From Russula earlei (Eukaryota; Basidiomycota; Agaricomycetes; Russulales; Russulaceae): 12,588 nt of DNA. The stretch is from contig JAGFNK010001231.1 in the NCBI GenBank assembly GCA_025769875.1, positions 1-12,588 on the forward strand, read 5' to 3'. The notes beneath the pieces were generated by a model, which was not told the DNA's origin, searched no databases, and saw only the letters and a program-made list of their open reading frames with translations. This document shows, one piece after another, positions 1-8,639 of this stretch. The position numbers and the translations under genes are program-made. The stretch's first letter is position 1, and each line of letters starts with the position of its first letter.

Positions 1-470
1 ACTAGATCACTCCACACTGATTCCATTTCAGGTGGAACAACAATTCCATTCTCATCAGTCCATAGGTGCCTGAACCCAGACTCATTCCTGAGAGCAATGA
101 TTACCAATTGCCTTTTTCTTCATCTAGTAGTGGACGATTGTTAGCTGCGTGATATGGCAAAGCAAAAAAAAAAAAATCATACCCTTTGCCATTTTGATTT
201 GCCCATAGGTCCAGTCTTGATAGGACCCTTCTCATGCAGGGGCTTAATAGAATTGGCTGCTTGGTTGAAGGTATGGTCCTTGAACATGGCGTTGGAGGTC
301 ATGTTTCCTTCTTGGTTCCACTCAACGAGGAACAGTAGAAATGCAGCTTCCTCTTCAGTTTGTCCATATAGCCTTGTTACTTTTCTGAGATTAGACTCCC
401 TTCAATGGAATCTGGACTTATTGATGAGTGGGTCTGCATCATATGGGGCAGTTGAGGTGGGGGGTAGAAA
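1..470 (-). pseudogene. Myb/SANT-like DNA-binding domain gene remnant, runs off the left edge
   Basis: On the minus strand, codons between about 382 and 183 read TRLYGQTEEEAAFLLFLVEW, then a segment ending GKSKWQR. The reading resumes at about 105-1 with IIALRNESGF and WTDENGIVVPPEMESVW. This spacing of an acidic helix with FLVEW, then KWQR, then an LRNESGF-like helix with a Trp matches the Myb/SANT-like domain (Myb_DNA-bind_3 type) that is very common in agaric genomes and often linked to transposons. The two blocks are separated by about 80 bp that starts GTATGA directly after KWQR, so an intron is likely, although no acceptor gave a clean frame by eye. The frame upstream of TRLYG (beyond about 400) meets stops, so the N-terminus is lost or in another exon. 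The protein would bind DNA, but its target and function are unknown. It is called a pseudogene because no intact ORF is seen. Confidence 0.6.
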
Positions 471-479
471 GAAGTGATG

Positions 480-1053
480 CCAATCATTGACGCAACCAAT
501 TGTTCCCAAGCCCAAGTCATTACATGACATCACATATGCAAATATGTGAATTACAGTTAACAGACAAAAACAACTGATATTAGTTAATAATATGACATGT
601 CACTGTCATCACACCTGTCACACCTGTCACTCCTGGCTAATCCTGAAATTCAAGTTCCAAGTTCAAGTTTCAAGAAATCTCAGTTGCTGTATGGGGCCTT
701 GGTTTGGTAAAAGGGGCCTCAAGAACTAAGAATTAGACCCCAACTCTTGGGCTGCACCTAGATACAGGACATGACATCCCACTGTCAGAAGGTTCAAGTA
801 AATTGATTGAGAAACAGTTGAGATATGGCAATTCAAAGTTTTGCACTCATGTCAGCACCTGAAAATCGACATGCCAAGAACTGGATGTTAGGCTCCCATA
901 TTTTAGCTGCACCTAGATACAGTATATAAGGTTCTACTATCAAAGTTTCAAGGCAATCTGTTGAGATGCTGTTGAGATATAGCAGCTTTAATTTTGCACT
1001 TAAAATGACATCCAAAAATGGCAAGTGCAAGGTCACGTGAAAATGACAGTAAG
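480..1053. other. Non-coding spacer, AT-rich in parts
   Basis: No convincing coding frame in either strand; the ORF running through 948-1050 on the minus strand is only a run-on from the retrotransposon fragment at 1054-1528. Visible structure is limited to a small perfect 7-bp inverted repeat CACATAT..ATATGTG near 532-549, short CACACCTGTCACACCTGTCAC repeats near 609-632, and the 155-bp duplication annotated separately. Confidence 0.6.
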
Positions 1054-1056
1054 GGG
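745..1056. repeat. Degenerate tandem duplication, period about 155 bp
   Basis: The 16-mer GCTGCACCTAGATACA occurs at 751-766 and again at 906-921. The following bases can be aligned as two diverged units: both continue into a GTTGAGATAT(G/A)GCA-like block, then a TTTTGCACT block, then a gapped tail containing GACAT. By eye the units are roughly 60-70 percent alike. No ORF or terminal inverted repeat was seen. It may be part of an old repeat family; its nature is unknown. Confidence 0.55.
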
Positions 1057-1528
1057 ATTGACCATACAATATGGTTCCATACTAAGTCCATAAGTACTGC
1101 CCTCCATATGGACAGGTGAAACTCAGAAAAATGAGGGTCCATCATAAGAAGTTGGAAACCATGGAAGTTGCCAGGGGAAAGAATTCTGGAAAAGAGTTGT
1201 TCCCTAATGGCTAAGTTAAAAATAGTGTGCCCATGGGCAGGAATAGTGGGATCATTAGTGGAGTATGAAGGAGGGTTACATGAACTGATCTGGGGGAGTA
1301 AAGTATGTTGTTGTATCATAAGTCCTTGAAATTGATGTTCTAGGTCATCTAGGCTTTCACCCAAATGATGAGATTCTGTGGGATCAGAGTCAGTGGTGGA
1401 CATAACACAGAGTTTAGTGGGCTGTTGCAGGTGGAAGATGGTGATGGTGTCCTGGGCATTTTTAAGATTAGAAAGGGGTTCTCAGGTGTCTTCTGCTGTG
1501 GAGTATCCTTTCCACCAGACTCTGTATT
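1054..1528 (-). pseudogene. Gypsy chromodomain plus ORF3 N-terminus, second-copy fragment
   Basis: This stretch aligns base for base with about 3481-3953 of the adjacent full-length element. On the minus strand it reads YRVWWKGYSTAEDT, a stop where the other copy has W, then EPLSNLKNAQDTITIFHLQQ, and continues in frame through an ATG into MSTTDSDPTESHHLGESLDD, which is the start of ORF3. The frame stays open through LSIWRAVLMDLVWNHIVW, where the other copy carries stops, so this fragment preserves ORF3 codons lost there. It ends where the LTR at 1529 begins. It is not the other half of a simple nested insertion, because the far side of the big element is a pogo transposase. A relic of another copy joined by recombination is the likely explanation. 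Confidence 0.85.
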
Positions 1529-2120
1529 TGTTATGGTGTTGCAGCCATTGGAGTGTCAGCTCAGGGTTCAGTGGGGCCAAGTCCCTGTGACTTGGTTCAA
1601 GGGTTCAGTGGGGGCCGGCTCAAAGAGACTGGATCAGAGGTTTAGTGTCTCAAGGCTTAGTCAGACAATGACTCAGCCCGCAGACAGAGTTGATCTCCTG
1701 GTTTCACAGAAGAGGAGGATGATGAGAGAGAAGCAGAGGAGGAAGAGGAACACAAAGGTTCCTTGAGGTGTGCTCAGGTGAAGCAGAGTGTAGGCTAGCA
1801 CAAGCAACCTGTGATTGAGAGTGTGTACAGGGCAAGGGATGCAACAGGAAATGGGACAAAGCTAAGCTTGGGACATTTCCCAGCTTTTACAGGCACTCAA
1901 ATACTGTATGTAGTGAGGCTGTACAGTACTATATGTGGAACAATAGATAAAACTGAGCCAATAGCAAAAAGGGACCAGACCATAGATGAAACATGACAGG
2001 TGAAACAACAAGGGATGATCAACATCAAGGGATGAAATGGTAACCAAGGGGACGAGGGTGAAAAGTAAAGAACAATAAGAAGTGGTTAGGGACAAACTGA
2101 AAGAGGGGTAAATCATAACA
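1529..2120 (-). repeat. 3' LTR of the Gypsy element
   Basis: On the minus strand the LTR begins TGTTATGATTTACCCC at 2120 and ends ..TAACA at 1529, a short TGTTA/TAACA inverted terminus. It aligns over its full length with 8640-9233. At its 3' end the three differing dinucleotides are TG here and CA in the other copy, each reducible to an ancestral CG. It is preceded on the minus strand by the polypurine tract and followed directly by the stray chromodomain fragment. Confidence 0.93.
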
Positions 2121-2139
2121 TCATGCCCCCCTCATGCTT
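2121..2139 (-). promoter_or_regulatory. Polypurine tract for plus-strand DNA priming
   Basis: The minus strand reads AAGCATGAGGGGGGCATGA directly before the LTR start TGTTATG. A G-rich purine run abutting the 3' LTR is where reverse transcriptase starts plus-strand DNA in LTR retrotransposons. It also fixes the LTR boundary at 2120. Confidence 0.8.
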
Positions 2140-2150
2140 AGTTCTCTGAA

Positions 2151-3825
2151 CTAATCAGTCTCAGGGCCTGATTCAGGGACATAGTCTCCATCGCCCTCAG
2201 GCCAAGTGCCTTGAGGACCCATCGCCTTGGGGCAGTAGCCTCTGTAGCTCCTATGAGTCCTCCTAAGGATACAGTCCATCTGACCAAGGCAGTTGGTGTG
2301 AGGTTTGTTACAGTCCTTGTTCCAATGACCCCTGGTATTGCAGTGCTTGCAAACATGTTGACGCTTCTGTAGTTGATGATGCTGTGCCTTGGTCATGTGT
2401 GTGGGGGTAAGAGGGGTATTGGGGGTACTAGCATCATCAGAAAACATCTGTGGAAAGTGGGAAGGGGCCCCCATGGGAGCATCATTTTGAGACTGGTCAA
2501 CAGTTCAAGGGAGGTATTCAAGGAGGTTAGGGAGAGAGGGGGATGAATTGGTGAGACAGGGGTGGAGAGCATGGAGGGTTGTTTTAAGACCTTGATTTTG
2601 TCATAACTCCCTGCCAATGAATAGAAGGGTCCAGTGATATGGGTGAGACCTCCATCGGTCATCATGTTGTCAAGTTGGTGACAGACTCAGACAGAGGTGT
2701 TATTAGCATGGAGGTGACTACGGATGGTGGCAGACTCTTTGGTGTAAGATTGGATTTCATGGAGCTGGTTGGCAAGTTGTTGTTGGAGAATGTCCATAGC
2801 TCCTTGAATAGCAGCTTGCTTAGCCTCCAGAACCTTCAGTTGTAGTGAGCCATTACAAAGGCGGTAAACATCAGCAAGTGCTCCAGGGTCATGGAGGTTT
2901 TCAAGTGCTTGTGCCACATCAAAATGGAAGGGGTAGTCCTCAACTAGGAGGTGGAGATCAGAGGCGGTGGTGAAGAAGTGAGGGGCAGAGATGATGGGTA
3001 GGGTGACAAGTTTTTCCCCATAAGCCGGTTCTCCTTGACCCATAGTTCCTAAAAGCATGGGTTTGTCATTCCATAGAGCAATTCGTAAGTAAGGTAGTAG
3101 GCGTCACCACCTGTTGACATTGATATAAAAAGGGGGAATGTGCATATATGGTTCATAGACAAACCAAGGGGGTCCAGGGTGAGTGGGGTCTGCTTCAGTA
3201 GGGGTGGGTGAAGGGCTTCCTTCATGGATGGCAAGTGGGTTAAGGGTGGTGGCAAGGTCTTGGAGTTTGGCCTCATTGGGGACAATGAATGTATGCTGGT
3301 CGATGATGTGCTGTATGACCTCAGGTGAGAGAGGCTCTTGTTTAATGGTATGAGAGGGAGTAAGGATAGGTAAGGGAGATGAAGGGGGAGCTGGGGAAGA
3401 CATAGGGGTATTGTAGGTGGAAGTAGCATGTTTGTGGTGCCAAGCTGACCACTCTGAAGGGGGGGGGTATTTATGGAGGCTGATCATACAATATGATTCC
3501 ATACCAAATCTGTAAGTACTTCTCTTCATATGGATAGAGGAAATTCTGAAAAATGGGGGTCCATTATGAGAAGTTGAAAGCCGTGGAAGTTGCCAGGGGA
3601 GAGAATTCTGGAAAAGAGTTGTTCCCTGGCAGCTATATTGAAGATAGTGTGTCCGTGGTCGGGGACAGTGGGGTCATTAACTGAATAGGAAGGGGGGTTA
3701 CATGAATTAACTTGTGGAAGTAATGTATGTTGTTGTATCGTAAGTTCTTGGAATTGGTGTTCCAAGTCATCTAGGCTTTCTCCTAAGTGATGAGATTCTG
3801 TGGGATCAGAGTTAGTGGTCGACAT
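2151..3825 (-). pseudogene. ORF3: extra Gypsy ORF downstream of the chromodomain, zinc-knuckle C-terminus
   Basis: From an ATG at 3825 (MSTTNSDPTESHHLGESLDD) a frame of about 560 codons can be followed to a TAG at 2151, with breaks. It has about 100 residues shared with the second copy at 1054-1403, then a Pro/Ser/Thr-rich segment (about 3440-3170), a helical Gln-rich stretch around LEAKQAAIQGAMDILQQQLA (about 2840-2780) that could be a coiled coil, and a C-terminal zinc region at 2232-2351. That region has a CCHC knuckle, CKHCNTRGHWNKDC, followed by a second Cys/His cluster C-x5-C-x5-H-x6-C. Breaks include two TGAs where W is expected (3526-3528 and about 3486; the first W is still present in the other copy), a frameshift at a G run near 3461-3469, TGAs at 3104 and 2687, and a frameshift near 2560. 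No signal peptide or membrane segment is seen, so it is not envelope-like. A nucleic-acid-binding accessory or second Gag-like protein is inferred. Confidence 0.75.
2232..2351 (-). other. Tandem zinc-binding cluster of ORF3
   Basis: CKHCNTRGHWNKDC is a canonical C-x2-C-x4-H-x4-C knuckle. Six residues later (NKPHTN) begins CLGQMDCILRRTHRSYRGYC, with Cys/His spacing C-x5-C-x5-H-x6-C. This part of the frame is uninterrupted, so the metal ligands have survived while other parts of ORF3 are broken. Retroviral nucleocapsid-type RNA binding is the expected role of the first motif. Confidence 0.8.
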
Positions 3826-4108
3826 AACATGGAGTTTAGTGGGTTGTTGCAGATGAAAGATGGTGATGGCATCTTGGGCATTTTTAAGGTTCAAGAGGGG
3901 TTCCCAGGTATCTTCTGCCGTGGAGTATCCTTTCCACCAAACTCTGTACTGTAGTCAGTTTCTATGGAGACAGTTGAGCGGTAATCTTTTCGACCTCATA
4001 TTCTCCTGAGAGAAGGTCAGGGGGAGGTTCGGGGAAGTTAGGGCTGTGTTCCACTGTTTCAGTGACTGGGGAAAGAAGGGAGGCATGAAACATGTTATGG
4101 ATACTTCA
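3826..4108 (-). pseudogene. Integrase tail and C-terminal chromodomain of Pol
   Basis: The minus strand reads SIHNMFHASLLSP, the typical end of a Gypsy integrase (IHxVFHxSLL), then an acidic linker and EYEVEKI, the usual first strand of a chromodomain. After a frameshift near 3955-3975 comes YRVWWKGYSTAEDTWEPLLN (3889-3948), with the WW-KGY and TWEP signatures of chromodomains. Chromodomains of chromoviruses bind histone marks and steer integration into heterochromatin. Two adjacent stops (TAA TGA) precede SIHNMFH and another TGA precedes the YRVWW block. Downstream, the chromodomain frame runs through QDAITIFHLQQPTKLHV into the ORF3 ATG with no stop, in this copy and in the fragment at 1054-1528. 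Confidence 0.88.
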
Positions 4109-5170
4109 TTAAGGGGGAAGGTGAAGTTGGTAGACAACATGGGAAATCTTCTTGGTGATGACAAAAGGTCCGAACTGTTTGGGATGGAACTTCTGAAACT
4201 GATGGGGTGTTTTTAGGTTAGTCCCTTCCAACCAAACCTTCTGTCCTTCTTCAAACCCTTTGAACTTAGTTTCTTTTACCCAGCTGGTTTGTGCCTTTTT
4301 CATTGCTTCTTGAGCTGATTCTCACATGTCTTTTAGGGCCTGGAGTTGTTCTTGAATTCCTGGGAACTTGGATTTCAGTTGGGTGCCAAGTCCTTGTGGG
4401 TTGAAGCCAATGAGTAGTTCGTAGGGGGTTCGTTTGGTGGTTGTAGACTTATGAGCATTGAAGTGGTACTGAGCTATGGGGAGCCAGTGTTCCCATTCTC
4501 CTTGTTTCTCTCCCATATAGATGCAGAGATACATTTCCAGGGTTTGATTGGTTCTTTCGGATTGTCCGTTGGTTGGAGGGTGATAGGCAGTACTTAGATT
4601 TTGATTGATCCCCAGAGTTCAAGAGACTTCTTTGAATAGGTCAGAGGTGAAGTGGGAATCTCAATTGGAAATGATTTTGGAAGGGACCCCAGTCCAAGGG
4701 AAGGCATGTTGTAAGAATAATTTGGCCATTTCCAGGGTTCCCATGTCTTTATGGCATGGTATGAGAATTGCTGCTTTGGTAGAGTCGTGATCAGTGATGG
4801 TCATGATGGTGTTGTTCCCTTCCGACAGTGGGAGATTGACGATCCAGTCAATAGCTATGGCTTGAAACAGTTTCTGAAACTCAGGGGGAATTGGGTGAAT
4901 TGGGGGATGAGTGGGGTGCGTGGAGGATTTGTTGGGACAGGTGGCACAACCCCGAATGTAGTCCTGGATGAAATAGCCCATTTTAGGCCACCAGAAGGAT
5001 TCTTGGATCAAGTACAAGGTTCGGGCATTTCCTGTATGTCCTCCGAGGATGCTGTCATGATATGTGTGTAAAATCTTTTGTAACAGGGGTTCTTGATATG
5101 GTACAACCAATTTTTTATCCTTGAACAGTGTGCCGTCTTCTTGTTGTAGATTGTGTTTGGTTTTCCACAT
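4109..5170 (-). pseudogene. Gypsy integrase (zinc-binding HHCC and DDE core)
   Basis: Inserts the element's DNA copy into the genome. The N-terminal zinc domain shows H and H in HDSILGGH and CATC after FWWPKM (residues 38, 45, 75 and 78 counted from 5170). The first catalytic Asp is in AIAIDWIVNLP (codon 4847-4849). The second should lie in an SDRD-like motif but reads SN-stop-D at 4658-4669: Asp has become Asn (4664-4666) and Arg has become TGA (4661-4663). The catalytic Glu survives in NGQSERTNQTLE (codon 4556-4558). Further TGAs lie at 4619-4621 and 4322-4324. The C-terminal part reads FHPKQFGPFVITKKI, as in Gypsy integrases. Length and order fit the family; the protein is inactive as it stands. 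Confidence 0.93.
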
Positions 5171-5185
5171 AAGTAGGTCTGATTG

Positions 5186-5860
5186 TCAACTCTTTTGTTC
5201 TTTCAAGACTTGCTCATACAGGTCTTCCATGTGGAGTGTGTGAATGAAGAGTTTGTCAGGAAGAGCCATGATGTTTTGGTTGTCTCCTGACCCATCATTG
5301 TGGTCAGGTCGTTGTGAGAGAGCGTCTGCACAATTAGAAGTTCTGGGTTTGTGGTGGATTTCAAAATGATAATCTGCCAGTGTGGAAATGTAACCTGCAA
5401 TTCTTTGATTAATTTTATGGGGGAGTCGGTAGTGGGCAAGGTTGGCGTGATTGGTAAAAATCTTGATCGGGTGTTTTGTTCCAACCAACAGATACCGCCA
5501 ATGTTGGAGCACCAGGATCAGGGCTAGGAATTCCCTATCCCAGACCTGGTAGTTCCTTTCTGCTTTGTTGAAAGCATGTGACATATTACCAATCATTTTC
5601 CTTTTTCCCCTTGAATCATTTTAAAATAGGATCACTCCGGTGGTGAATTGTGAGGCATCAGTTTCTAATTCATATGGGAGGTCAGGGTTGGCAGTGTAGA
5701 TTTCAGGGTCGTCACAGACTGCCGATATCAAGGTTTCTAGGGCTGTGGTCGCTTCTGGGGTCCAGAAAGAGGAGGTTCCTTTCTTTATCGTAGAGAAGAT
5801 GGGGCGAGCTATTTTAGCAAAGTCTTGGATAAATGGTCATTGGTAATTGAGGGTGCCCAT
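5186..5860 (-). pseudogene. Connection and RNase H domain of Gypsy Pol
   Basis: Degrades the RNA strand during reverse transcription. The connection reads FAKIARPIFSTIKKGTSSFW, followed by YELETDASQFTTGVILF with the first catalytic Asp (TDAS), then ERNYQVWDREFLALILVLQHW with the catalytic Glu and HWRYLLVG. The usual TDH motif is TNH here (Asn codon 5450-5452), so a third acidic residue is lost. The end, NCADALSQRPDH, matches the family's closing NxADALSR. Breaks: TGA at 5837-5839 (Arg expected in NYQRPFI-like context) and a TAA about 13 codons before MIGNMSHAF, where CAA (Gln) is the likely ancestor. From 5596 to 5186 the frame is open. Confidence 0.92.
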
Positions 5861-6560
5861 GATTTGTTGTACTTGTTTCAGGTTATTGGGGGGTCTTGGC
5901 CAGTTTTTGAGGCCATCCATTTTGACTGGGTCAATTTTGAGGGTCCCTTGGTTGATTTGGAAGCCCAGGAAGTCGATTTCTTCTTGTTCAAGGCACATTT
6001 GGATGCTTTTAGAAAATAAGAGTCTCTTTTGAGGAGGTCAAGGAATTTGTGTGTGATTTGTTGGTGAAGGTGTTCTTCTCCTGACCCTGTGGCTATTGCC
6101 ACGTCATCTAGATAGTTGCAGGTGTTCTCTGGGTACTTTAGAAGCCAGGGCCGGAGGGTGTGGTTCATTGCTCATTGGAAGGCTGCTGGGGCATTGGTAA
6201 AGCCAAAGCCCATTACCATGGGGACAAAGGTGCCGAATTGAGTTTTGAAGGTGCCTTTGTGCCAATCTTCTGGGTGGATTAGGATGTTGTTGTAACCAGC
6301 TCTGATGTCAAACTTGCTGAAGGTGGTTTTCCCCCTTAGTCGGTGCAACTGTTCTTCCATGTTTGGTAAGGCATGGTAGTCAGGGACTGTGGCAGTTATT
6401 GAGCTTTTGGTAGTCTACTACCATTCACGGGGCAGTGCCATCCATCTTCTGGACAAAGACAGGAGATATAAAGTCCTAAGACACCATCTTTGATAAAACC
6501 TTTGGCTAGGTCTTCTTGTATTTGTCTTGATAATTCTTGTTTCTTGTTCTGGGGGAGAGG
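5861..6560 (-). pseudogene. Gypsy reverse transcriptase
   Basis: Copies the element's RNA into DNA. The fingers begin QEDLAKGFIKDGVL (near 6510) and SPVFVQKMDGTAP, then VVDYQKLNN. The palm has KTTFSKFDIRAGYNNILIHP with the first catalytic Asp, VMGFGFTNAPAAFQ, and the active-site motif YLDD (codons 6103-6114) followed by VAIATG. C-terminal to it is ASKC..K and FLGFQINQGTLKIDP in another frame. Between 6360 and 6560 three frames must be combined, with a TGA in place of Arg and another after NNCHSP. A TGA at 6172-6174 interrupts FQ-AMNHTLRPWL, and a frameshift lies near 6000. Both metal-binding motifs are still legible. Confidence 0.93.
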
Positions 6561-6779
6561 GTACATTCAGGCAATCAAGGAATTTGGGGGTGTCTGGTTC
6601 AGGGTGATTCTGAAGTTGAGTTCTCCTTGACTGGGTGGGAGTTGTTTGGCTGCTTCTTCTGAGAAAACCCTTTGGTGTCGTGAGTATTCTGAGGGGATGG
6701 TGGTTGTTCTTATTTGTGCAACCCAGATCTTTGGTGGGTTGGTTAAAGGTGTGGGGATGAGAAGGACCCCTAGGTGGTT

Positions 6780-7178
6780 TCTCAGGCAACCAGCACTCCA
6801 GTTAACAAGGGGATTTAATGCCTTTAGGAAGGGGTAGCTGAGGATCATTCTATCTTCTCCCAAATTTGTGACATAAAAGGTGAGAAGTTGTGTGGTGGGG
6901 CCATGTCATATGGCCATGTGAGCATAATGGTTAGTGCTCCCCCTTGATTGCTAGTGCCATCCACATTGATGATGGGTCAGGGGGTTCTGAGGGTTCAAAG
7001 TGGGATTTGTAACTTTCCCATGATTCCTTGGCTGATGAAAGTTTCTGTTGCTCCGCTGTCAAGGAGCACCTGGCCAGTCTTTCCATTGGTTGTTAACATA
7101 AAAGGAACTTTCATTGAGTTTTCTTTATGGTTGACAATGGTATCATTTGGGCCTCTGTGCCGACTGTCGCACTTTGGC
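6780..7178 (-). pseudogene. Gypsy aspartic protease
   Basis: Cleaves the Gag-Pol polyprotein. The minus strand reads MLTTNGKTGQVLLDSGATET, with the catalytic Asp of DSGAT at 7058-7060, then FISQGIMGKL. Two stops follow (in KLQIPL-stop and RTP-stop). After a frame change the second half reads FYVTNLGEDRMILSYPFLKA and LVNWSAG, matching the D-x-ILG-x-PWL flap and helix region and the linker to RT. Gly of the usual ILGYPW is Ser here. It lies between Gag and RT, as expected for a single Gag-Pol of the Tf1/sushi type. Confidence 0.88.
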
Positions 7179-8185
7179 CTAGAGAAAATCCTCTTTGAGG
7201 ATGAGGTCCCAGATTTTGGCTTGTTCCTTGGCTGGTAGGGCTTTCATGTGGGCTACCATGGAAGCTGGTTCTTCTTCCTTAGATGGTTCTTCGGTTGGTT
7301 TGGTGGTGTGAGCCTTGGAGGTGGTGGGGTTTGTATTTTTGGGGCATTCCTGGCTGAGGTGGCCTTTTTCTCTGCATTGGAAGCAATGCCCTTCTTTTGC
7401 CAATTGTTTCCTTTCTCTTCAGTGAGCTTCTTAAAGTTGGACTTGGCAGCATCCACTTGCATTTGGTCAGGGTGATGGGACTTGTGTTCTGAGGGGGAGT
7501 GTGTTGTCTTTTTTCCTTTGAGTTTCTCCCTGATAGTGACAAATTGTCGGTGTTGTCTCCTGGCTTCCTCCTTCCATTCCTGGAGGGTGGTAGGCCAGGT
7601 GTCCCTGGTCAAGATGGCACAGTAGAGTCCACTTTTAAGCCCATTCTTGAAACTTTCAATGGTGATTACGTCTGTCTCTGGCCATCCTGTTTTGGTCAGG
7701 AGTTGTTCAAAGGTGGAGATGTAGTCATCAAGGGAATCCTTCATTTCAAGTTTGACAAGAGCTGCTTGGGCATCTTCTTTCTCCACAGTGTTGGTGAATT
7801 TGAAAGTAAAATCTGTGACGAAGTCATTCCATAGAACTTCATCATTTCTGTTGACTGGGTTCTGGGATCTTGTGATCTTTTCTCTGAGATCAGTTACTTG
7901 TGAATTAACCCAGTCTTCCACCTTCTCTCCTTGAATGTAAGAAAGGGCTAAGACGACCCTTTTAGAGGGGTCAGTCATTACTGTTTTGTCGTCATTGAGT
8001 CCCCAGTATAGGTTAAACTGCATGATAAAGCATTTTGTTTTGTTTCTTTCACCTGTGAAGACAGTGGGTGCTTTGCCACTGAGGGACCCATTGGCCCCTT
8101 GAGCGGCCTGTGGTGCTTGTGCAACAATTGGTTGTGTGGCGATTTGAGGGGCTGGCGCCACAGCTTGTGGGGCTTGTGCTGCCAT
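7179..8185 (-). pseudogene. Gypsy Gag (capsid and nucleocapsid), one frameshift
   Basis: Forms the virus-like particle and packages RNA. The ATG at 8185 sits in a good context (ACCATGG). Residues 1-35 are Ala/Pro/Gln-rich. A capsid-like region follows (PTVFTGERNKTKCFIMQFNL, then WNDFVTDFTFKFTN and LDDYISTFEQLLTKTGW), typical of the Gypsy retrotransposon Gag family. After a Lys/His-rich basic stretch the frame shifts near 7395-7410, and the other frame gives the CCHC knuckle CFQCREKGHLSQEC (7344-7385) and an acidic tail ending KIWDLILKEDFL at a TAG near 7179. Apart from that single shift the capsid frame is open for over 250 codons, so this is the best-preserved gene in the element. An in-frame open stretch continues upstream to a TGA at 8456-8458, so the true Gag start may lie further upstream. 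Confidence 0.92.
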
Positions 8186-8629
8186 GGTAGGTTCAGGGGG
8201 GTTCTCTGTTTCAGGCGGTGTGTGTGGTTCCTGGTTCTCAAGAAGTGTCTGAGATTCGATAGTGTTTCCTGGTTCAGGGGGTTCAGGGGGGTTGCCTACT
8301 GTAGAAGAGGCTTCTGAGTCTGATGGCAGTTCATAAAGAGGGTTGTCTTCCCTCCAGTAGCCTAATCCAAGGCTGTTTCTGATGAGTTCAAGGTCCTGAT
8401 GAGTGTAGAGCTGTCCTCTTCTGAGTTGTAGCTCAAACCAGCAATTGTTGATAATTCAACAGGTAGTTCTTCATTGTTTTCAGTGGTGACCTAGCAGAGG
8501 ATGGTGTGGAAGCTGTCCCAGGTGGCGGTTCCGACAATGTGTTGGGGAAGGTCTGGGGAGGGTCTAGGTTGGATGTGGATCCAGCAGTTTTGGTGGTAGT
8601 TCAAGGTTGATTTCCAGAATGGAGTAAGG
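8186..8629 (-). other. Gag leader, probably coding N-terminal extension
   Basis: In frame with the Gag ATG, 8455-8186 is open for 90 codons and reads LGYWREDNPLYELPSDSEAS, then repeats rich in Pro and Glu (NPPEPPEPG). A different frame nearer the LTR reads NYHQNCWIHIQPRPSPDLPQ and TATWDSFHTIL with a single TAG. Together they suggest that Gag once began close to the LTR and that a frameshift and stops now separate the parts. Not recognised as a known domain. Confidence 0.4.
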
Positions 8630-8639
8630 AAGCTTAGCT
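8630..8639 (-). promoter_or_regulatory. Primer-binding site, self-priming type
   Basis: Directly inside the 5' LTR the minus strand reads AGCTAAGCTT. It is the exact reverse complement of AAGCTTAGCT at 8984-8975 within the same LTR; adding the last LTR base gives 11 paired bases. No TGG (tRNA 3'-end complement) follows the LTR. Tf1/sushi elements prime reverse transcription by folding the first 11 nt of their own mRNA onto the primer site, which fits. Transcription would then start near 8984. Confidence 0.7.

Noticed and set aside
154..477. 107-codon plus-strand ORF
   Set aside because: It is antisense to the Myb/SANT-like reading frame and shows no motif of its own.
1681..1760. GAGGAGGA-type purine run in the LTR as a microsatellite or polypurine tract
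   Set aside because: It is present in both LTRs at the same internal position, not adjacent to an LTR border, and is too irregular for a microsatellite.
2151..3825. ORF3 as an envelope gene, given its position after integrase
   Set aside because: No signal peptide or transmembrane segment is visible, and it ends in zinc-knuckle motifs.
4605..7834. Plus-strand ORFs across the Gypsy element (for example 4751-5071, 5825-6019, 6948-7238, 7499-7834)
   Set aside because: Shadows of the minus-strand Gag-Pol frames, which carry all diagnostic motifs.
8600..8639. tRNA-type primer-binding site
   Set aside because: No TGG or recognisable tRNA 3'-end complement follows the LTR; the LTR-complementary 10-mer fits better.
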